Shown: positions 7,917 to 15,922 of the stretch, piece by piece
Position numbering within the stretch: position 1 is the first letter of the stretch
Layout of the letters: each line of letters starts with the position of its first letter
NCBI GenBank assembly: GCA_003252395.1
Contig: QKEL01000013.1
Coordinates: 61,698 to 125,697, forward strand
Direction: 5' to 3'
From: Spirochaetales bacterium
GTDB lineage: Bacteria > Spirochaetota > Spirochaetia > Treponematales > Treponemataceae
DNA: 64,000 nt
The notes under the pieces: model-generated
Database searches by the model: none
Seen by the model: only the letters and a program-made list of their open reading frames with translations
What the model was told of the DNA's origin: nothing
Made by a program: the position numbers and the translations under genes

Positions 7917-7945
7917 AGTGTATAGGCGAAGGGGCCGAAAGTAAA
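7917..7945 (-). promoter_or_regulatory. Leaderless promoter of the TIM-barrel gene
   Basis: TTTACT (7945-7940), a 17-nt spacer and TACACT (7922-7917), then 7 nt to the ATG at 7909. No Shine-Dalgarno sequence is present. Confidence 0.6.
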
Positions 7946-7963
7946 GCGCAAGGGGAACGAGGG

Positions 7964-9316
7964 ATGATTGTACGCGTCAGCGATTTTTTGGGAACGCCGC
8001 GGATTTCCGGCCGGGATCACAGCGATGCCTTTGCCGCGGCCCTGGAACGCCTGCGTTCGGCGGGCGGCGGAACCCTCGTCGTGGATCAGGGCCCGTGGCA
8101 TACCGGCCCGCTGGAGCTGTTTTCCGACATGGAGTTGCGGCTCGAGGAGGGCGCCCGCCTGTCCTTCATTCCCGAGCCGGAATTATACCGCCCGGTATTT
8201 ACCCGATGGGAAGGGGTGGAGTGCTACGCCATGCATCCGTGCCTGTTCGCCCGGGAAAGCAGGAACGTTTCCGTTACGGGCAAGGGTACGATTGACGGCA
8301 ACGGCTCCGCGTGGTGGGAACTTCTCCGGGCCAAGCGGGAGAGGGGACAGACCGCCCCGGAATCGCCGATCGAAACGCGGCTCGCGGAGCTGAACGGCGG
8401 GTACTTTAGGCAACCGGGCGGCGGCGGCGGCAGGGAAATACAGTTTTTACGCCCGCCCCTTATCCAGTTTTTGGGATGCGCGAACGTTCGCATCGAGGAC
8501 GTTACCGTCCTAAACTCACCGTTTTGGACCATACACCCCCTGTATTGCGACGGGCTTTCCATAGTAAACGTGACCGTTCGCAACCCCCATGACGCGCCGA
8601 ACACGGACGGTATCGACGTGGATTCCTGCGTTAACGTGCTCATCGAGGGGTGCCGCATCGCCGTGGGCGACGACGGGATCGCGCTCAAGTCGGGGTCCGG
8701 CGCCGACGGGCTTCGGGTGAACCGACCCACGGCCTTCGTGACGGTTAGGGACTGCACGGTCGGCGACGGTCACGGCGGAATCGTGATCGGCAGCGAGACC
8801 GCCGCCGGCGTGCACGACGTTCTGGCCGAGCGGTGCGTATTCCGTTCCACCGACCGGGGCATTCGGGTAAAAACCCGACGCGGCCGGGGCGGCGTGATAG
8901 AGAACCTCGAATTCCGCGATTTGCGCATGGAAAACAACCTCTGCCCGGTAGTGATTAACATGTTTTACCGCTGCGGCGCGAGGCTCGAGGACGGGCTGTT
9001 CAGCGACCGGGCCCTCCCGGTAACCGACGCCACTCCCGCGATCCGGAACGTGCGCGTCGCCGACGTGACGGCCACGGGGTGCCGCGCCTCGGCGGGCTTT
9101 ATCGCGGGCCTTCCCGAATCGCCGGTGCGGAATTTGACCGTGGAGCGCTGCCGTTTCGCCGTGGACGAATCCAGCGCGGAAGATACCGAAAACGCGGACA
9201 TGTACCTGGGCCTCAAACGGGCGGAAGGGAGGGGCTTTCGGGTCCTGAACGCCATTGAACCCCGGTTCGACGGGGTAACCGTCGAAGGCGCGGGCGAACC
9301 CTTCCTGTTCGCCTAA
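7964..9316 (+). CDS. GH28 polygalacturonase, probably cytoplasmic
   Basis: 450 residues forming a right-handed beta-helix of glycoside hydrolase family 28, which hydrolyses alpha-1,4-galacturonide bonds. The catalytic motifs are NTDGIDVDS, GDDGIALKSG, DGHGGIVIGSE and RGIRVKTRRGRGG. There is no signal peptide, so it probably acts inside the cell on imported oligogalacturonides as an exo-enzyme. The ATG at 7964 follows AGGGGAACGAGGG; the open frame extends about 700 nt upstream but runs antisense to the TIM-barrel gene and lacks support. A terminator follows. Confidence 0.9.
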   Translation: MIVRVSDFLGTPRISGRDHSDAFAAALERLRSAGGGTLVVDQGPWHTGPLELFSDMELRLEEGARLSFIPEPELYRPVFTRWEGVECYAMHPCLFARESRNVSVTGKGTIDGNGSAWWELLRAKRERGQTAPESPIETRLAELNGGYFRQPGGGGGREIQFLRPPLIQFLGCANVRIEDVTVLNSPFWTIHPLYCDGLSIVNVTVRNPHDAPNTDGIDVDSCVNVLIEGCRIAVGDDGIALKSGSGADGLRVNRPTAFVTVRDCTVGDGHGGIVIGSETAAGVHDVLAERCVFRSTDRGIRVKTRRGRGGVIENLEFRDLRMENNLCPVVINMFYRCGARLEDGLFSDRALPVTDATPAIRNVRVADVTATGCRASAGFIAGLPESPVRNLTVERCRFAVDESSAEDTENADMYLGLKRAEGRGFRVLNAIEPRFDGVTVEGAGEPFLFA

Positions 9317-9344
9317 GGCGGGAAGGCGGCCCGTTTAAAATATG

Positions 9345-9374
9345 AAAACCCGGCGACGGCGCCGGGTTTTTTTG
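9345..9374. terminator. Bidirectional terminator between GH28 and eda
   Basis: AAAACCCGGCG (9345-9355), loop ACGG, then CGCCGGGTTTT with more T to 9373. A-rich and T-rich flanks allow it to end both convergent transcripts. Confidence 0.85.
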
Positions 9375-9385
9375 CGATTCGTTTC

Positions 9386-10345
9386 TTATTTCGCCTTGAT
9401 GAGGTGTACCGCGAAGCCCGCGATTTCCGGTTCCAGGTATATGACCGTCAGCGCGCCCTTTTCCCGTTTGGCGGTTTCTTCCACGCCCGTAAAGCCCTGG
9501 GTTTTCAGGTAGGCGAGGGCGCGGTCCACGTTCCAGCACTTGAGGCCGATATGGCCCATTTTCCCGCGGAACGGCGATTTCATGACCTCAATCACCGTAT
9601 CGTTGAAGATGGAGGAATTGCCCTCTTTCGGGGCGAATCCGAATATGCCGAAGAGCCCGGCGGCCTTCTTCGCCGCTGCCTCGCTCTCGGCGTTGATTCC
9701 CACATGGGCGAAGGAGAAGCCGTGAACGGCCGTGACCGCCTCCCTGCAGAGCCTGGTAATGCCGTCCCAGTCGCCGGAGTCGATGAGGTCGGCCTTCACC
9801 ATCCAGCTGCCCCCCACGGCCAGCACGTTGGGCCGCCTCACGTAATCGGCGAGATTGTTCGCGCCGATTCCGCCGGTGGGCATGAATTTCACCTGACCGA
9901 AGGGGCCGGCCAGCGCGTCGAGCATGGCGACGCCGCCCGAGGCCTCGGCGGGGAAGAATTTCAATACCTCAAGCCCGCGTTCCAGGCCGGCTTCCACGTC
10001 GGAGGGGGTGTTCACCCCGGGAACCACGGGCATGCCGTTGGAAATGCACCATTCCACCACCAAGGGATTGAAGCCCGGGGAAACGATGAACCGCGCTCCG
10101 GCTTCCTTCGCCTTTTTCGCCAATTCCACGTTGATCACCGTGCCGGCGCCCACGAGCATATCCGGGAAACCGGCCGTCATGGCCCTGATCGCCTCTGCGG
10201 CGGCGGCGGTTCTAAAGGTTACTTCCGCGCAGGGAAGGCCGCCCGCGATCAGCGCCCTCGCCAAATCGGCAGCCTTTGATGCATCCTCGATCTTGATTAC
10301 CGGCACCAGGCCGATAGAGCCCAATTGCTCCAGAACAGAATTCAT
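9386..10345 (-). CDS. eda: KDPG/KHG aldolase fused to a C-terminal VOC domain
   Basis: 319 residues, about 105 more than a normal Eda. Residues 1-210 are the class I aldolase that splits 2-keto-3-deoxy-6-phosphogluconate into pyruvate and glyceraldehyde-3-phosphate; the Schiff-base lysine is in LEVLKFFPAEASGG and the acid in CAEVTFRT. Residues 215-319 (FSFAHVGINAESEAAAKKAA, MGHIGLKCWNVDRALAYLK, VIYLEPEIAGFAVHLIKAK) look like a glyoxalase/VOC domain with a His and Glu metal pattern. The fusion might process or sense the aldehyde product or another keto acid. GGAGCG precedes the ATG. It diverges from kdgK across a KdgR-like operator. Confidence 0.88.
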   Translation of the reverse strand: MNSVLEQLGSIGLVPVIKIEDASKAADLARALIAGGLPCAEVTFRTAAAAEAIRAMTAGFPDMLVGAGTVINVELAKKAKEAGARFIVSPGFNPLVVEWCISNGMPVVPGVNTPSDVEAGLERGLEVLKFFPAEASGGVAMLDALAGPFGQVKFMPTGGIGANNLADYVRRPNVLAVGGSWMVKADLIDSGDWDGITRLCREAVTAVHGFSFAHVGINAESEAAAKKAAGLFGIFGFAPKEGNSSIFNDTVIEVMKSPFRGKMGHIGLKCWNVDRALAYLKTQGFTGVEETAKREKGALTVIYLEPEIAGFAVHLIKAK

Positions 10346-10388
10346 AGGTCGTTCGCTCCTTCAATTACCCGCGTCTTATATGCTTATC

Positions 10389-10417
10389 ATACTACAATAA
10401 TTACGAAAATGAAACAA
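10389..10417 (-). promoter_or_regulatory. eda promoter
   Basis: On the minus strand TTGTTT (10417-10412), a 17-nt spacer and TAGTAT (10394-10389). The -35 box lies inside the operator palindrome, so a bound repressor would block it. Confidence 0.6.
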
Positions 10418-10424
10418 GGTTTCA
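10410..10424. promoter_or_regulatory. KdgR-like operator between eda and kdgK
   Basis: TGAAACAAGGTTTCA, a near-perfect palindrome flanked by AA and AA. It covers the eda -35 and ends 7 nt before the kdgK -35. The same element appears at kduD and at the BASS-uxaBAC promoter. It resembles the known enterobacterial KdgR box. Confidence 0.7.
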
Positions 10425-10431
10425 AAAAAAC

Positions 10432-10460
10432 TTGACTGTGCCAATCCGATAAGATACACT
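10432..10460 (+). promoter_or_regulatory. kdgK promoter
   Basis: TTGACT (10432-10437), a 17-nt spacer and TACACT (10455-10460). A 20-nt leader carries AAGGGAG before the ATG at 10487. Confidence 0.75.
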
Positions 10461-10486
10461 GGTCCGTATAAGGGAGTATACGATTT

Positions 10487-11521
10487 ATGGATAGAATTAT
10501 AACCTTCGGCGAGATAATGTTGCGCCTGACCCCCCCGGGTCACGAGCGAATCCTTCAAAGCCCGACCTTCGGCGCGACCTTCGGGGGCGGCGAGGCGAAC
10601 GTGGCCGTCTCGGTCAGCAAATTCGGCCGCGAGGGCGTATTCGTCACCGCCCTTCCCGCGAATCCCCTGGGCGACGCGGCGGTCGGCGAACTTCGCCGTC
10701 ACGGGGTGGACGTTTCCTTTATCAAGCGCACCCCGGGACGCCTCGGCATCTACTTTCTCGAAACCGGCGCGAATCAGCGGGCCTCTACCGTCGTATACGA
10801 CCGCGACGGTTCCAGCATCTCCCGGGTCAAGCCCGGCGACTTTGACTGGTCCGCGATATGCATGGGCGCCAGCTGGTTCCACGTTACCGGCATTACCCCG
10901 GCGCTTTCCCAATCCGCCGCCGATTCTGCCCTGGACGCGGTGAAGGCCGCGAAAAAGGCGGGACTCACGGTTTCCATCGACCTTAACTATCGCAAAAAAC
11001 TGTGGAACTACGGCAAGTCCGCCCCCGAGGTGATGCGGGAACTCACCAAATACGCCGACGTGGTCATCGCCAACGAGGAAGACGTTCAAAAATGCCTCGG
11101 TATCGAGGCCGAAGGCGTAGACGTTACCGCGGGCGAACTGGACGTGGGCGTGTATAAAACCCTCGCCGAGAAGGTGAAAGCGGAGTTTCCGAACCTTTCC
11201 ACGGTGGCCATTACCCTGCGCGAATCGCGTTCCGCCGACCGAAACGGGTGGTCCGCGGCGCTCCACGGGCAAACCGGCTTTTACCATTCAAAATCGTACG
11301 ATATCGACGACATCGTGGACCGCGTTGGCGGTGGCGATTCGTTCTCCGCCGGCCTCATTTTCGGCTTGCTCGAATATCCCGACGACGAGGCCTACGCGCT
11401 GGAGTACGCGGTGGCAGCCTCGTGCCTCAAGCACTCGGTCTTCGGCGACTTTAACCTGGTCACGAAAGGCGAGGTTGAGGCCCTCTGCAAGGGCGACGGC
11501 TCGGGTCGGGTTCAAAGGTAA
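10487..11521 (+). CDS. kdgK: 2-keto-3-deoxygluconate kinase
   Basis: 344 residues of the PfkB/ribokinase family; phosphorylates 2-keto-3-deoxygluconate to KDPG, the substrate of Eda. The N-terminal FGEIMLRLTPPGHERI and the GGGEANVAVSVSKFG motif are typical of KdgK, and DRVGGGDSFSAG near residue 277 holds the catalytic Asp and the anion hole. It is slightly long for the family. It is transcribed divergently from eda under a shared operator. kduI follows after 138 nt with an intervening strong hairpin, so the two may form an operon. Confidence 0.92.
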   Translation: MDRIITFGEIMLRLTPPGHERILQSPTFGATFGGGEANVAVSVSKFGREGVFVTALPANPLGDAAVGELRRHGVDVSFIKRTPGRLGIYFLETGANQRASTVVYDRDGSSISRVKPGDFDWSAICMGASWFHVTGITPALSQSAADSALDAVKAAKKAGLTVSIDLNYRKKLWNYGKSAPEVMRELTKYADVVIANEEDVQKCLGIEAEGVDVTAGELDVGVYKTLAEKVKAEFPNLSTVAITLRESRSADRNGWSAALHGQTGFYHSKSYDIDDIVDRVGGGDSFSAGLIFGLLEYPDDEAYALEYAVAASCLKHSVFGDFNLVTKGEVEALCKGDGSGRVQR

Positions 11522-11551
11522 AATAAGCTGGGCTTTTTTACCGCTGGACTT

Positions 11552-11588
11552 GGAGTTTTTACCACGCCTTCGGCGTTGTAAAAACTCC
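11552..11588 (+). other. Long stem-loop between kdgK and kduI
   Basis: A 17-bp stem with one mismatch (11552-11568 with 11572-11588; arms begin GGAGTTTTTAC and end GTAAAAACTCC) and a 3-nt TTC loop. No T-run follows, so it is not a standard terminator; it may protect or process the kdgK-kduI transcript. Confidence 0.6.
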
Positions 11589-11659
11589 ATGGTAAACTCC
11601 ACGGTATGCTGCACGGTACGCTCCGCGGCAGAAGAAGCAAACAAAGCAAGGAGAAAAAT

Positions 11660-12490
11660 ATGAAATTGGAGATCCGCTACGCCGAGCATCCGGACGACGC
11701 GAAAATGTACGATACCGAGGAAATGCGCGAGCATTTCCTTTTCGACCGGGTCTTTGAGACGGGGGCGATCAGTCTCTGCTATACCCATTCGGATCGCGTG
11801 GTCTTCGGCGGCGCGGCGCCCGCCAAGGCTCCGTTGAAACTCGAAGGCGGCAAGGACTTCGGCAGCGACGTGTTCCTAGACCGCCGCGAGCTCGGCGTTA
11901 TCTGCATCGCGGGAAACGGGACCATAACCGCCGACGGCGCTTCCTACGCCATGAAAAAGGGCGACGGCCTTTACGTGGGCAAGGGCGTTAAGGACGTCAC
12001 CTTCGCCGCCGGAACGGAAGCTCCCCGATTCTACCTGGTGAGCGCCCCGGCCCACGAGGCCCATCCCACGGTCTTTATCCCCATCGAAAAGGCGAACCCC
12101 AAAAAGCTCGGTAGCCCCGAAAGCCTCAACGTGCGCACCATCTACCAGTACGTGCATCCCGCCGTCTGCAAGAGCTGCCAGCTCGTCATGGGCATGACCG
12201 TGTTAGAACCCGGCTCGGTATGGAACACCATGCCCTGCCATACCCACGAGCGCCGCATGGAAGTGTACTTCTACTTCGACATGAAACCCGACACCCTGGT
12301 CTTTCACCTGCACGGGCAACCCGAAGAAACTAGGCACTTGGTGGTTCGGAACGAAGAGGCGGTCATATCCCCGTCCTGGTCCATCCACTCCGGCGTCGCA
12401 ACCGGTCCCTATACCTTCATCTGGGGTATGGCGGGCGAAAACCAAACCTTCGACGACATGGATCACGTGTCCATGGACACCCTGGCCTAG
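11660..12490 (+). CDS. kduI: 5-keto-4-deoxyuronate isomerase
   Basis: 276 residues of the KduI cupin family; converts 5-keto-4-deoxyuronate, formed from unsaturated galacturonate, to 2,5-diketo-3-deoxygluconate. Recognisable stretches are FDRVFETGAISLCYTHSDR, NVRTIYQYVHP, CQLVMGMTVLEPGSVWNTMP and CHTHERRMEVYFYF, which supply zinc-binding His and Glu residues, and ISPSWSIHSGV. AAGGAG lies 8 nt before the ATG at 11660, which is why the longer frame from 11606 is not used. It lies downstream of kdgK and works with kduD, about 2.5 kb away. Confidence 0.93.
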   Translation: MKLEIRYAEHPDDAKMYDTEEMREHFLFDRVFETGAISLCYTHSDRVVFGGAAPAKAPLKLEGGKDFGSDVFLDRRELGVICIAGNGTITADGASYAMKKGDGLYVGKGVKDVTFAAGTEAPRFYLVSAPAHEAHPTVFIPIEKANPKKLGSPESLNVRTIYQYVHPAVCKSCQLVMGMTVLEPGSVWNTMPCHTHERRMEVYFYFDMKPDTLVFHLHGQPEETRHLVVRNEEAVISPSWSIHSGVATGPYTFIWGMAGENQTFDDMDHVSMDTLA

Positions 12491-12580
12491 CCCGTATCAT
12501 CTACTTCAAAGCTAAAGCCCGTCGCGAAAGCAAGCGAGCGAACCTTGACAAGCGATCAAAGATGGGTCTAAGCTAAAGGA

Positions 12581-12605
12581 ACGGCGTTAAGCCGTGCATT
12601 TTTTT
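12581..12605 (+). terminator. Weak terminator after kduI
   Basis: Short stem ACGGC / GCCGT (12581-12595) followed after GCA by seven T. It may end kduI transcription or act as an attenuator for the small gene, since TTGACA and TAAGCT (12545-12574) could form a promoter just upstream. Confidence 0.45.
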
Positions 12606-12623
12606 CTAGGAGACGATCCGGCC

Positions 12624-12761
12624 ATGGACACTTCCCGGGATTTTTTGACAGTGCGTTCCTCGGGTACTTTCGCCGCTTACGGGAGAGGTGTGTCCGCGTC
12701 CGAAATCCGTGGCGAAGAAACGGTAAAGGATACGGCTCCGCTCGGGCGTTACGGCATGTAG
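12624..12761 (+). CDS. Possible 45-residue small protein
   Basis: ATG at 12624 with AGGAG 11 nt upstream and TAG at 12759-12761; the product starts MDTSRDFLTVRSSGTFAAYG and ends APLGRYGM. It lies between a weak and a strong terminator and after a possible promoter, which suggests a separate transcript. Composition is ordinary for the genome and no similarity is recognised. It fills most of a 412-nt gap, which otherwise holds only these regulatory elements. A non-coding RNA is the main alternative. Confidence 0.35.
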   Translation: MDTSRDFLTVRSSGTFAAYGRGVSASEIRGEETVKDTAPLGRYGM

Positions 12762-12791
12762 GCCGCGCCCGCCATTCCGACTCGTAAACCG

Positions 12792-12840
12792 AGCGCGGAA
12801 CCTCCCGACGAAACGTCCCGGAGGCTCCGCGCTTTTTTTT
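12792..12840 (+). terminator. Strong terminator before the ABC-F gene
   Basis: A 14-nt arm starting AGCGCGGA pairs with one ending TCCGCGCT across a 13-nt loop, followed by nine T. Confidence 0.8.
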
Positions 12841-12902
12841 TGCGGCCTCCTTTTCAAAAAATAGGGGATTTGCGGAAGGCCGGATCGCAAGGATGACTGA
12901 CC

Positions 12903-14780
12903 ATGCTGAACGTACGAGACATAACGAAAGACTATACGGGCGTACCCGTTTTGGACAAACTGTCCTTTTCCGTTCCGGAGGGGAGCAAAACCGGGCTGAT
13001 CGGGCGGAACGGCGCGGGGAAAACCACCCTGCTCAGGATTATTCTCTCCCAGGACGACGATTGGTCCGGTAAGGTTCTCTTCGACCGGCCCCGAACCGTG
13101 GGATACGTGAGCCAGCACTTCGAGCCCTTTCCCGGCACCGCCTTCGATTACCTGACCGAGTCCGCGCGGCTGGTTCGCGAACGGCTTGCCGGCCTTGAAG
13201 CCGCCATGGCCGATCCCGACGCGAAGGTTCGCGACCGGGCGATCGAAGCCTGGGGCGAGCTCCGCTCCGCCTACGACGCCGCGGACGGCGACGGAACCGA
13301 AGACCGTGCCCTCAGATTGCTCGCGTCATTGGGCCTCGCCGGCCATGCGGATAATCCCGTCATGACCCTTTCCGGCGGCGAACGAACGGCGCTTGCCCTT
13401 TCCCGCGCGATGCTCGACCGTCCGGACCTTCTCGTACTGGACGAGCCGGGAAACCACCTGGACCTGTGGGGCCTCGCCTGGCTCGAGGCGACCATCAGGG
13501 AATACCCCGGCACCGTGCTGGTGGTATCCCATAACCGCTATCTTTTGGACCGCACGGTAAACCGTATCGTGGAAGTGGAACGGGGCAGGGCCAGGGAATT
13601 CACGGGCAATTACTCGGAATGGCGCGTGGAAAAGCTCCGCGGCGCGGTATCGGGCGAAATGGCCTGGAAGACCGACCAAAAGAAGATCGAGCGGCTCGAA
13701 AGCCTCGTGAAGCGCTTTCGCGAGATCGCCAGGACCCATCCCGATCCGGCTTGGGGCCGCAGGCTTCGATCCCGGGTTACCCAGTTGGAAAAAACGAGGG
13801 AACGGGCGGCCGAACGGCCCGAAACCGAACGGAAGGGCCCTTCCTTCGCCTTCACCGGGGAAAGCTCCCGGGCGAAACTTGCCCTTCGGGTCGAGGGACT
13901 GACGCTCGCTTACGGGGAGCGGGTCTTGCTCGACTCCGTTTCGCTCACCGTCGCCACCGGGGACAGGGTAGGGCTCGTCGGCCCCAACGGCTGCGGCAAA
14001 ACCACCTTTTTGCGGACGCTGACCGACCCGGACGCCGGGGGCGAAACGGGGAATCCCGCGGTCTGGATCGGGCCGAGCATGAGAATCGGGCGCTGCTCAC
14101 AACACGGCGAAACCCTTGACCCACGGAAAACCGTGCTAGAGTCCTGCGTGGACGCGGGCGCCGCCACGGCGGATACGGCGTGGAAAACCCTGTCGCGGCT
14201 CCTTTTTCCCCGGGACGTCCTGGAGCAAAAAACCGGCGACCTTTCCGGGGGGGAGCGCGTTCGGCTCCAGCTTGCCCTGGCCGAGATCGCGGGAGCGAAC
14301 TTCCTCGTTCTGGACGAACCGACCAATCACCTGGACATACCCTCCTGCGAGGCCGTGGAAGACGCCCTGGCGGAGTTCGCCGGCACGGTGATAATCGTTT
14401 CCCATGACCGACTGCTCCTCGACCGGGTGGCCACGCGGATAGTGGAAATCGAGGACCGGGGCTTCACGGAATACGACGGCAATTTCTCGGAATTCTGGTT
14501 CCGCCGCTACGGCGATTCGGTACGGAAGCTTTCCGGCAATTCCGTCGACCTAAAGGCCCTCCGCGCCGCCGCGGACCGTGCCCCGGCGGAACGGGAGCCG
14601 GCCTCGCGGGCAGAGGATATCGAGGCCCGAATCGTGGCCCTGGAAGCCGAGCGGGGCGACCTGGAAAAAAGGATGGTCAAGGCACGGGGCGACGGAAACC
14701 TGAGTCTCGCGCGCGACTTGGGAAACCGCCTTGCCGCCCTCGCGGGAAGAATCGACGAATTGTACGAACGTTGGACGTAA
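12903..14780 (+). CDS. ABC-F ATPase (ribosome-associated type)
   Basis: 625 residues with two ABC cassettes and no membrane domain. Cassette 1 has GRNGAGKTT, LSGGERTALALSRAM and a Walker B segment LLVLDEPGNHLDL; cassette 2 has GPNGCGKTT, LSGGERVRLQLALAE and LVLDEPTNHLDI. The linker (WRVEKLRGAV...RRLRSRVTQLEK) and a charged C-terminal coiled coil fit ABC-F translation factors or resistance proteins acting at the ribosomal E site. The first cassette has Gly where DEPTNHLD is usual. AAGGATG precedes the ATG. It is not obviously linked to uronate use. Confidence 0.9.
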   Translation: MLNVRDITKDYTGVPVLDKLSFSVPEGSKTGLIGRNGAGKTTLLRIILSQDDDWSGKVLFDRPRTVGYVSQHFEPFPGTAFDYLTESARLVRERLAGLEAAMADPDAKVRDRAIEAWGELRSAYDAADGDGTEDRALRLLASLGLAGHADNPVMTLSGGERTALALSRAMLDRPDLLVLDEPGNHLDLWGLAWLEATIREYPGTVLVVSHNRYLLDRTVNRIVEVERGRAREFTGNYSEWRVEKLRGAVSGEMAWKTDQKKIERLESLVKRFREIARTHPDPAWGRRLRSRVTQLEKTRERAAERPETERKGPSFAFTGESSRAKLALRVEGLTLAYGERVLLDSVSLTVATGDRVGLVGPNGCGKTTFLRTLTDPDAGGETGNPAVWIGPSMRIGRCSQHGETLDPRKTVLESCVDAGAATADTAWKTLSRLLFPRDVLEQKTGDLSGGERVRLQLALAEIAGANFLVLDEPTNHLDIPSCEAVEDALAEFAGTVIIVSHDRLLLDRVATRIVEIEDRGFTEYDGNFSEFWFRRYGDSVRKLSGNSVDLKALRAAADRAPAEREPASRAEDIEARIVALEAERGDLEKRMVKARGDGNLSLARDLGNRLAALAGRIDELYERWT

Positions 14781-14819
14781 AAAAAACGCGCAGGCGGGTG
14801 AGAAAGCCGCCTGCGCGTT
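14781..14819 (-). terminator. Distal terminator of kduD
   Basis: A 13-bp stem (14785-14797 with 14807-14819; AACGCGCAGGCGG / CCGCCTGCGCGTT) is followed on the minus strand by a run of eight T that overlaps the ABC-F stop codon. Confidence 0.8.
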
Positions 14820-14907
14820 CCCCAAAAAACGGTGCCTTTCGGGGAGGGAGAAAAAAGAGAAGTGAGCGGCCGATTCAGGGGGTTGGTTGCGCCCGAATCC
14901 GCCAAAG

Positions 14908-14946
14908 AAAAAAAAACCGCTTCCCCGGGATGGAGAAAGTCCCGGG
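14908..14946 (-). terminator. Proximal terminator of kduD
   Basis: CCCGGG repeats (14924-14929, 14941-14946) form a short stem followed on the minus strand by nine T. It lies 28 nt after the kduD stop. Confidence 0.6.
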
Positions 14947-14973
14947 ACGCGTTCACGCTTCGCGTAATCGCCG

Positions 14974-15768
14974 TCAGTCGTTGGCGGGCTGTTTGCCGAT
15001 ATAGGCGAGAATGCCCCCGTCGACGTAAAGAATGTGGCCGTTCACGAAATCCGACGCGGATGAGGCGAGGAATACCGCGGGGCCCATCAGGTCGTCGGTG
15101 GTGCCCCAGCGGCCCGCGGGGGTTTTCGAGATGATGAACTTGTTGAAGGGATGGTCGCTCGTGCGCAGGGGCGCCGTTTGCGGCGTTTCGATATATCCCG
15201 GGCCTATCCCGTTGCATTGAATGTTGTGCTCGCCGTATTCGCTGGCGATATTCTTGGTGAGCATTTTAAGCCCGCCCTTGGCGGCCGCGTAGGCGCTGAC
15301 GGTTTCGCGGCCAAGCTCGCTCATCATGGAGCAGATATTGATGATCTTGCCGGAATTACGCTTGATCATGGACGGGAGCACGGCCTTGGAAACGATAAAG
15401 GGCGCGTTCAGGTCCACGTCGATCACCTTGCGGAAATCTTCCACCGACATTTCGATCATGGGCGTGCGCTTGATAATGCCCGCGTTGTTGACCAAAATAT
15501 CGATAGGCCCGACCTCTTTTTCGATCCGCGCGACCGTTTCCCGAATTTGGCCTTCGTCGGTCACGTCGCACACGTACCCCTTGGCCGGAATCCCCGCCTC
15601 CCGGTACGCGGCAAGCCCTTTTTCCACGAGTTCCGCATTGATATCGTTGAAGACGATCGTAGCGCCGTACATGGCGAAACCGCTCGCGAGGGCAAAACCG
15701 ATGCCGTACGAGGCCCCCGTGACGAACGCTATTTTTCCGTCAAGCCTGAAACTCTGCTCTGAAAACAT
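14974..15768 (-). CDS. kduD: 2-keto-3-deoxygluconate oxidoreductase (SDR)
   Basis: 264 residues of the short-chain dehydrogenase family. It reduces 2,5-diketo-3-deoxygluconate from KduI to 2-keto-3-deoxygluconate. The cofactor motif is VTGASYGIGFALASGF, the catalytic Ser is in INICSMM and the Tyr-Lys pair in SAYAAAKGGL. GGAGGT lies 7 nt before the ATG at 15768. The frame continues upstream to 15849 but that region is the promoter. Two KdgR-like operators flank the -10 box. It is a single-gene unit with two terminators. Confidence 0.92.
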   Translation of the reverse strand: MFSEQSFRLDGKIAFVTGASYGIGFALASGFAMYGATIVFNDINAELVEKGLAAYREAGIPAKGYVCDVTDEGQIRETVARIEKEVGPIDILVNNAGIIKRTPMIEMSVEDFRKVIDVDLNAPFIVSKAVLPSMIKRNSGKIINICSMMSELGRETVSAYAAAKGGLKMLTKNIASEYGEHNIQCNGIGPGYIETPQTAPLRTSDHPFNKFIISKTPAGRWGTTDDLMGPAVFLASSASDFVNGHILYVDGGILAYIGKQPAND

Positions 15769-15802
15769 CTTGCGACCTCCGGATTCCACAAGCAATGTAT
15801 AA

Positions 15803-15868
15803 TGGAATCTTGTTTCATTATAGGGTGATATATCAGAAAAAGCTAGCAAAAAATGAAACAGAGTTTCA
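15803..15868 (-). promoter_or_regulatory. kduD promoter with two KdgR-like operators
   Basis: TATAAT on the minus strand (15822-15817) has one operator half-degenerate at the start site (TGGAATCTTGTTTCA, 15803-15817) and a second good copy upstream (TGAAACAGAGTTTCA, 15854-15868). Their centres are 51 nt apart, close to five helical turns, so cooperative binding or looping is possible. The -35 is weak. Confidence 0.65.
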
Positions 15869-15922
15869 AAAAAATGTCGCCTGAGACGCCGCGAGCCGTG
15901 TTTGGCTCAGGGACTCCCTGAC

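Noticed and set aside
7256..7963. N-terminal extension of the GH28 gene
   Set aside because: It runs antisense to the TIM-barrel gene; the ATG at 7964 has a ribosome-binding site and begins the family fold.
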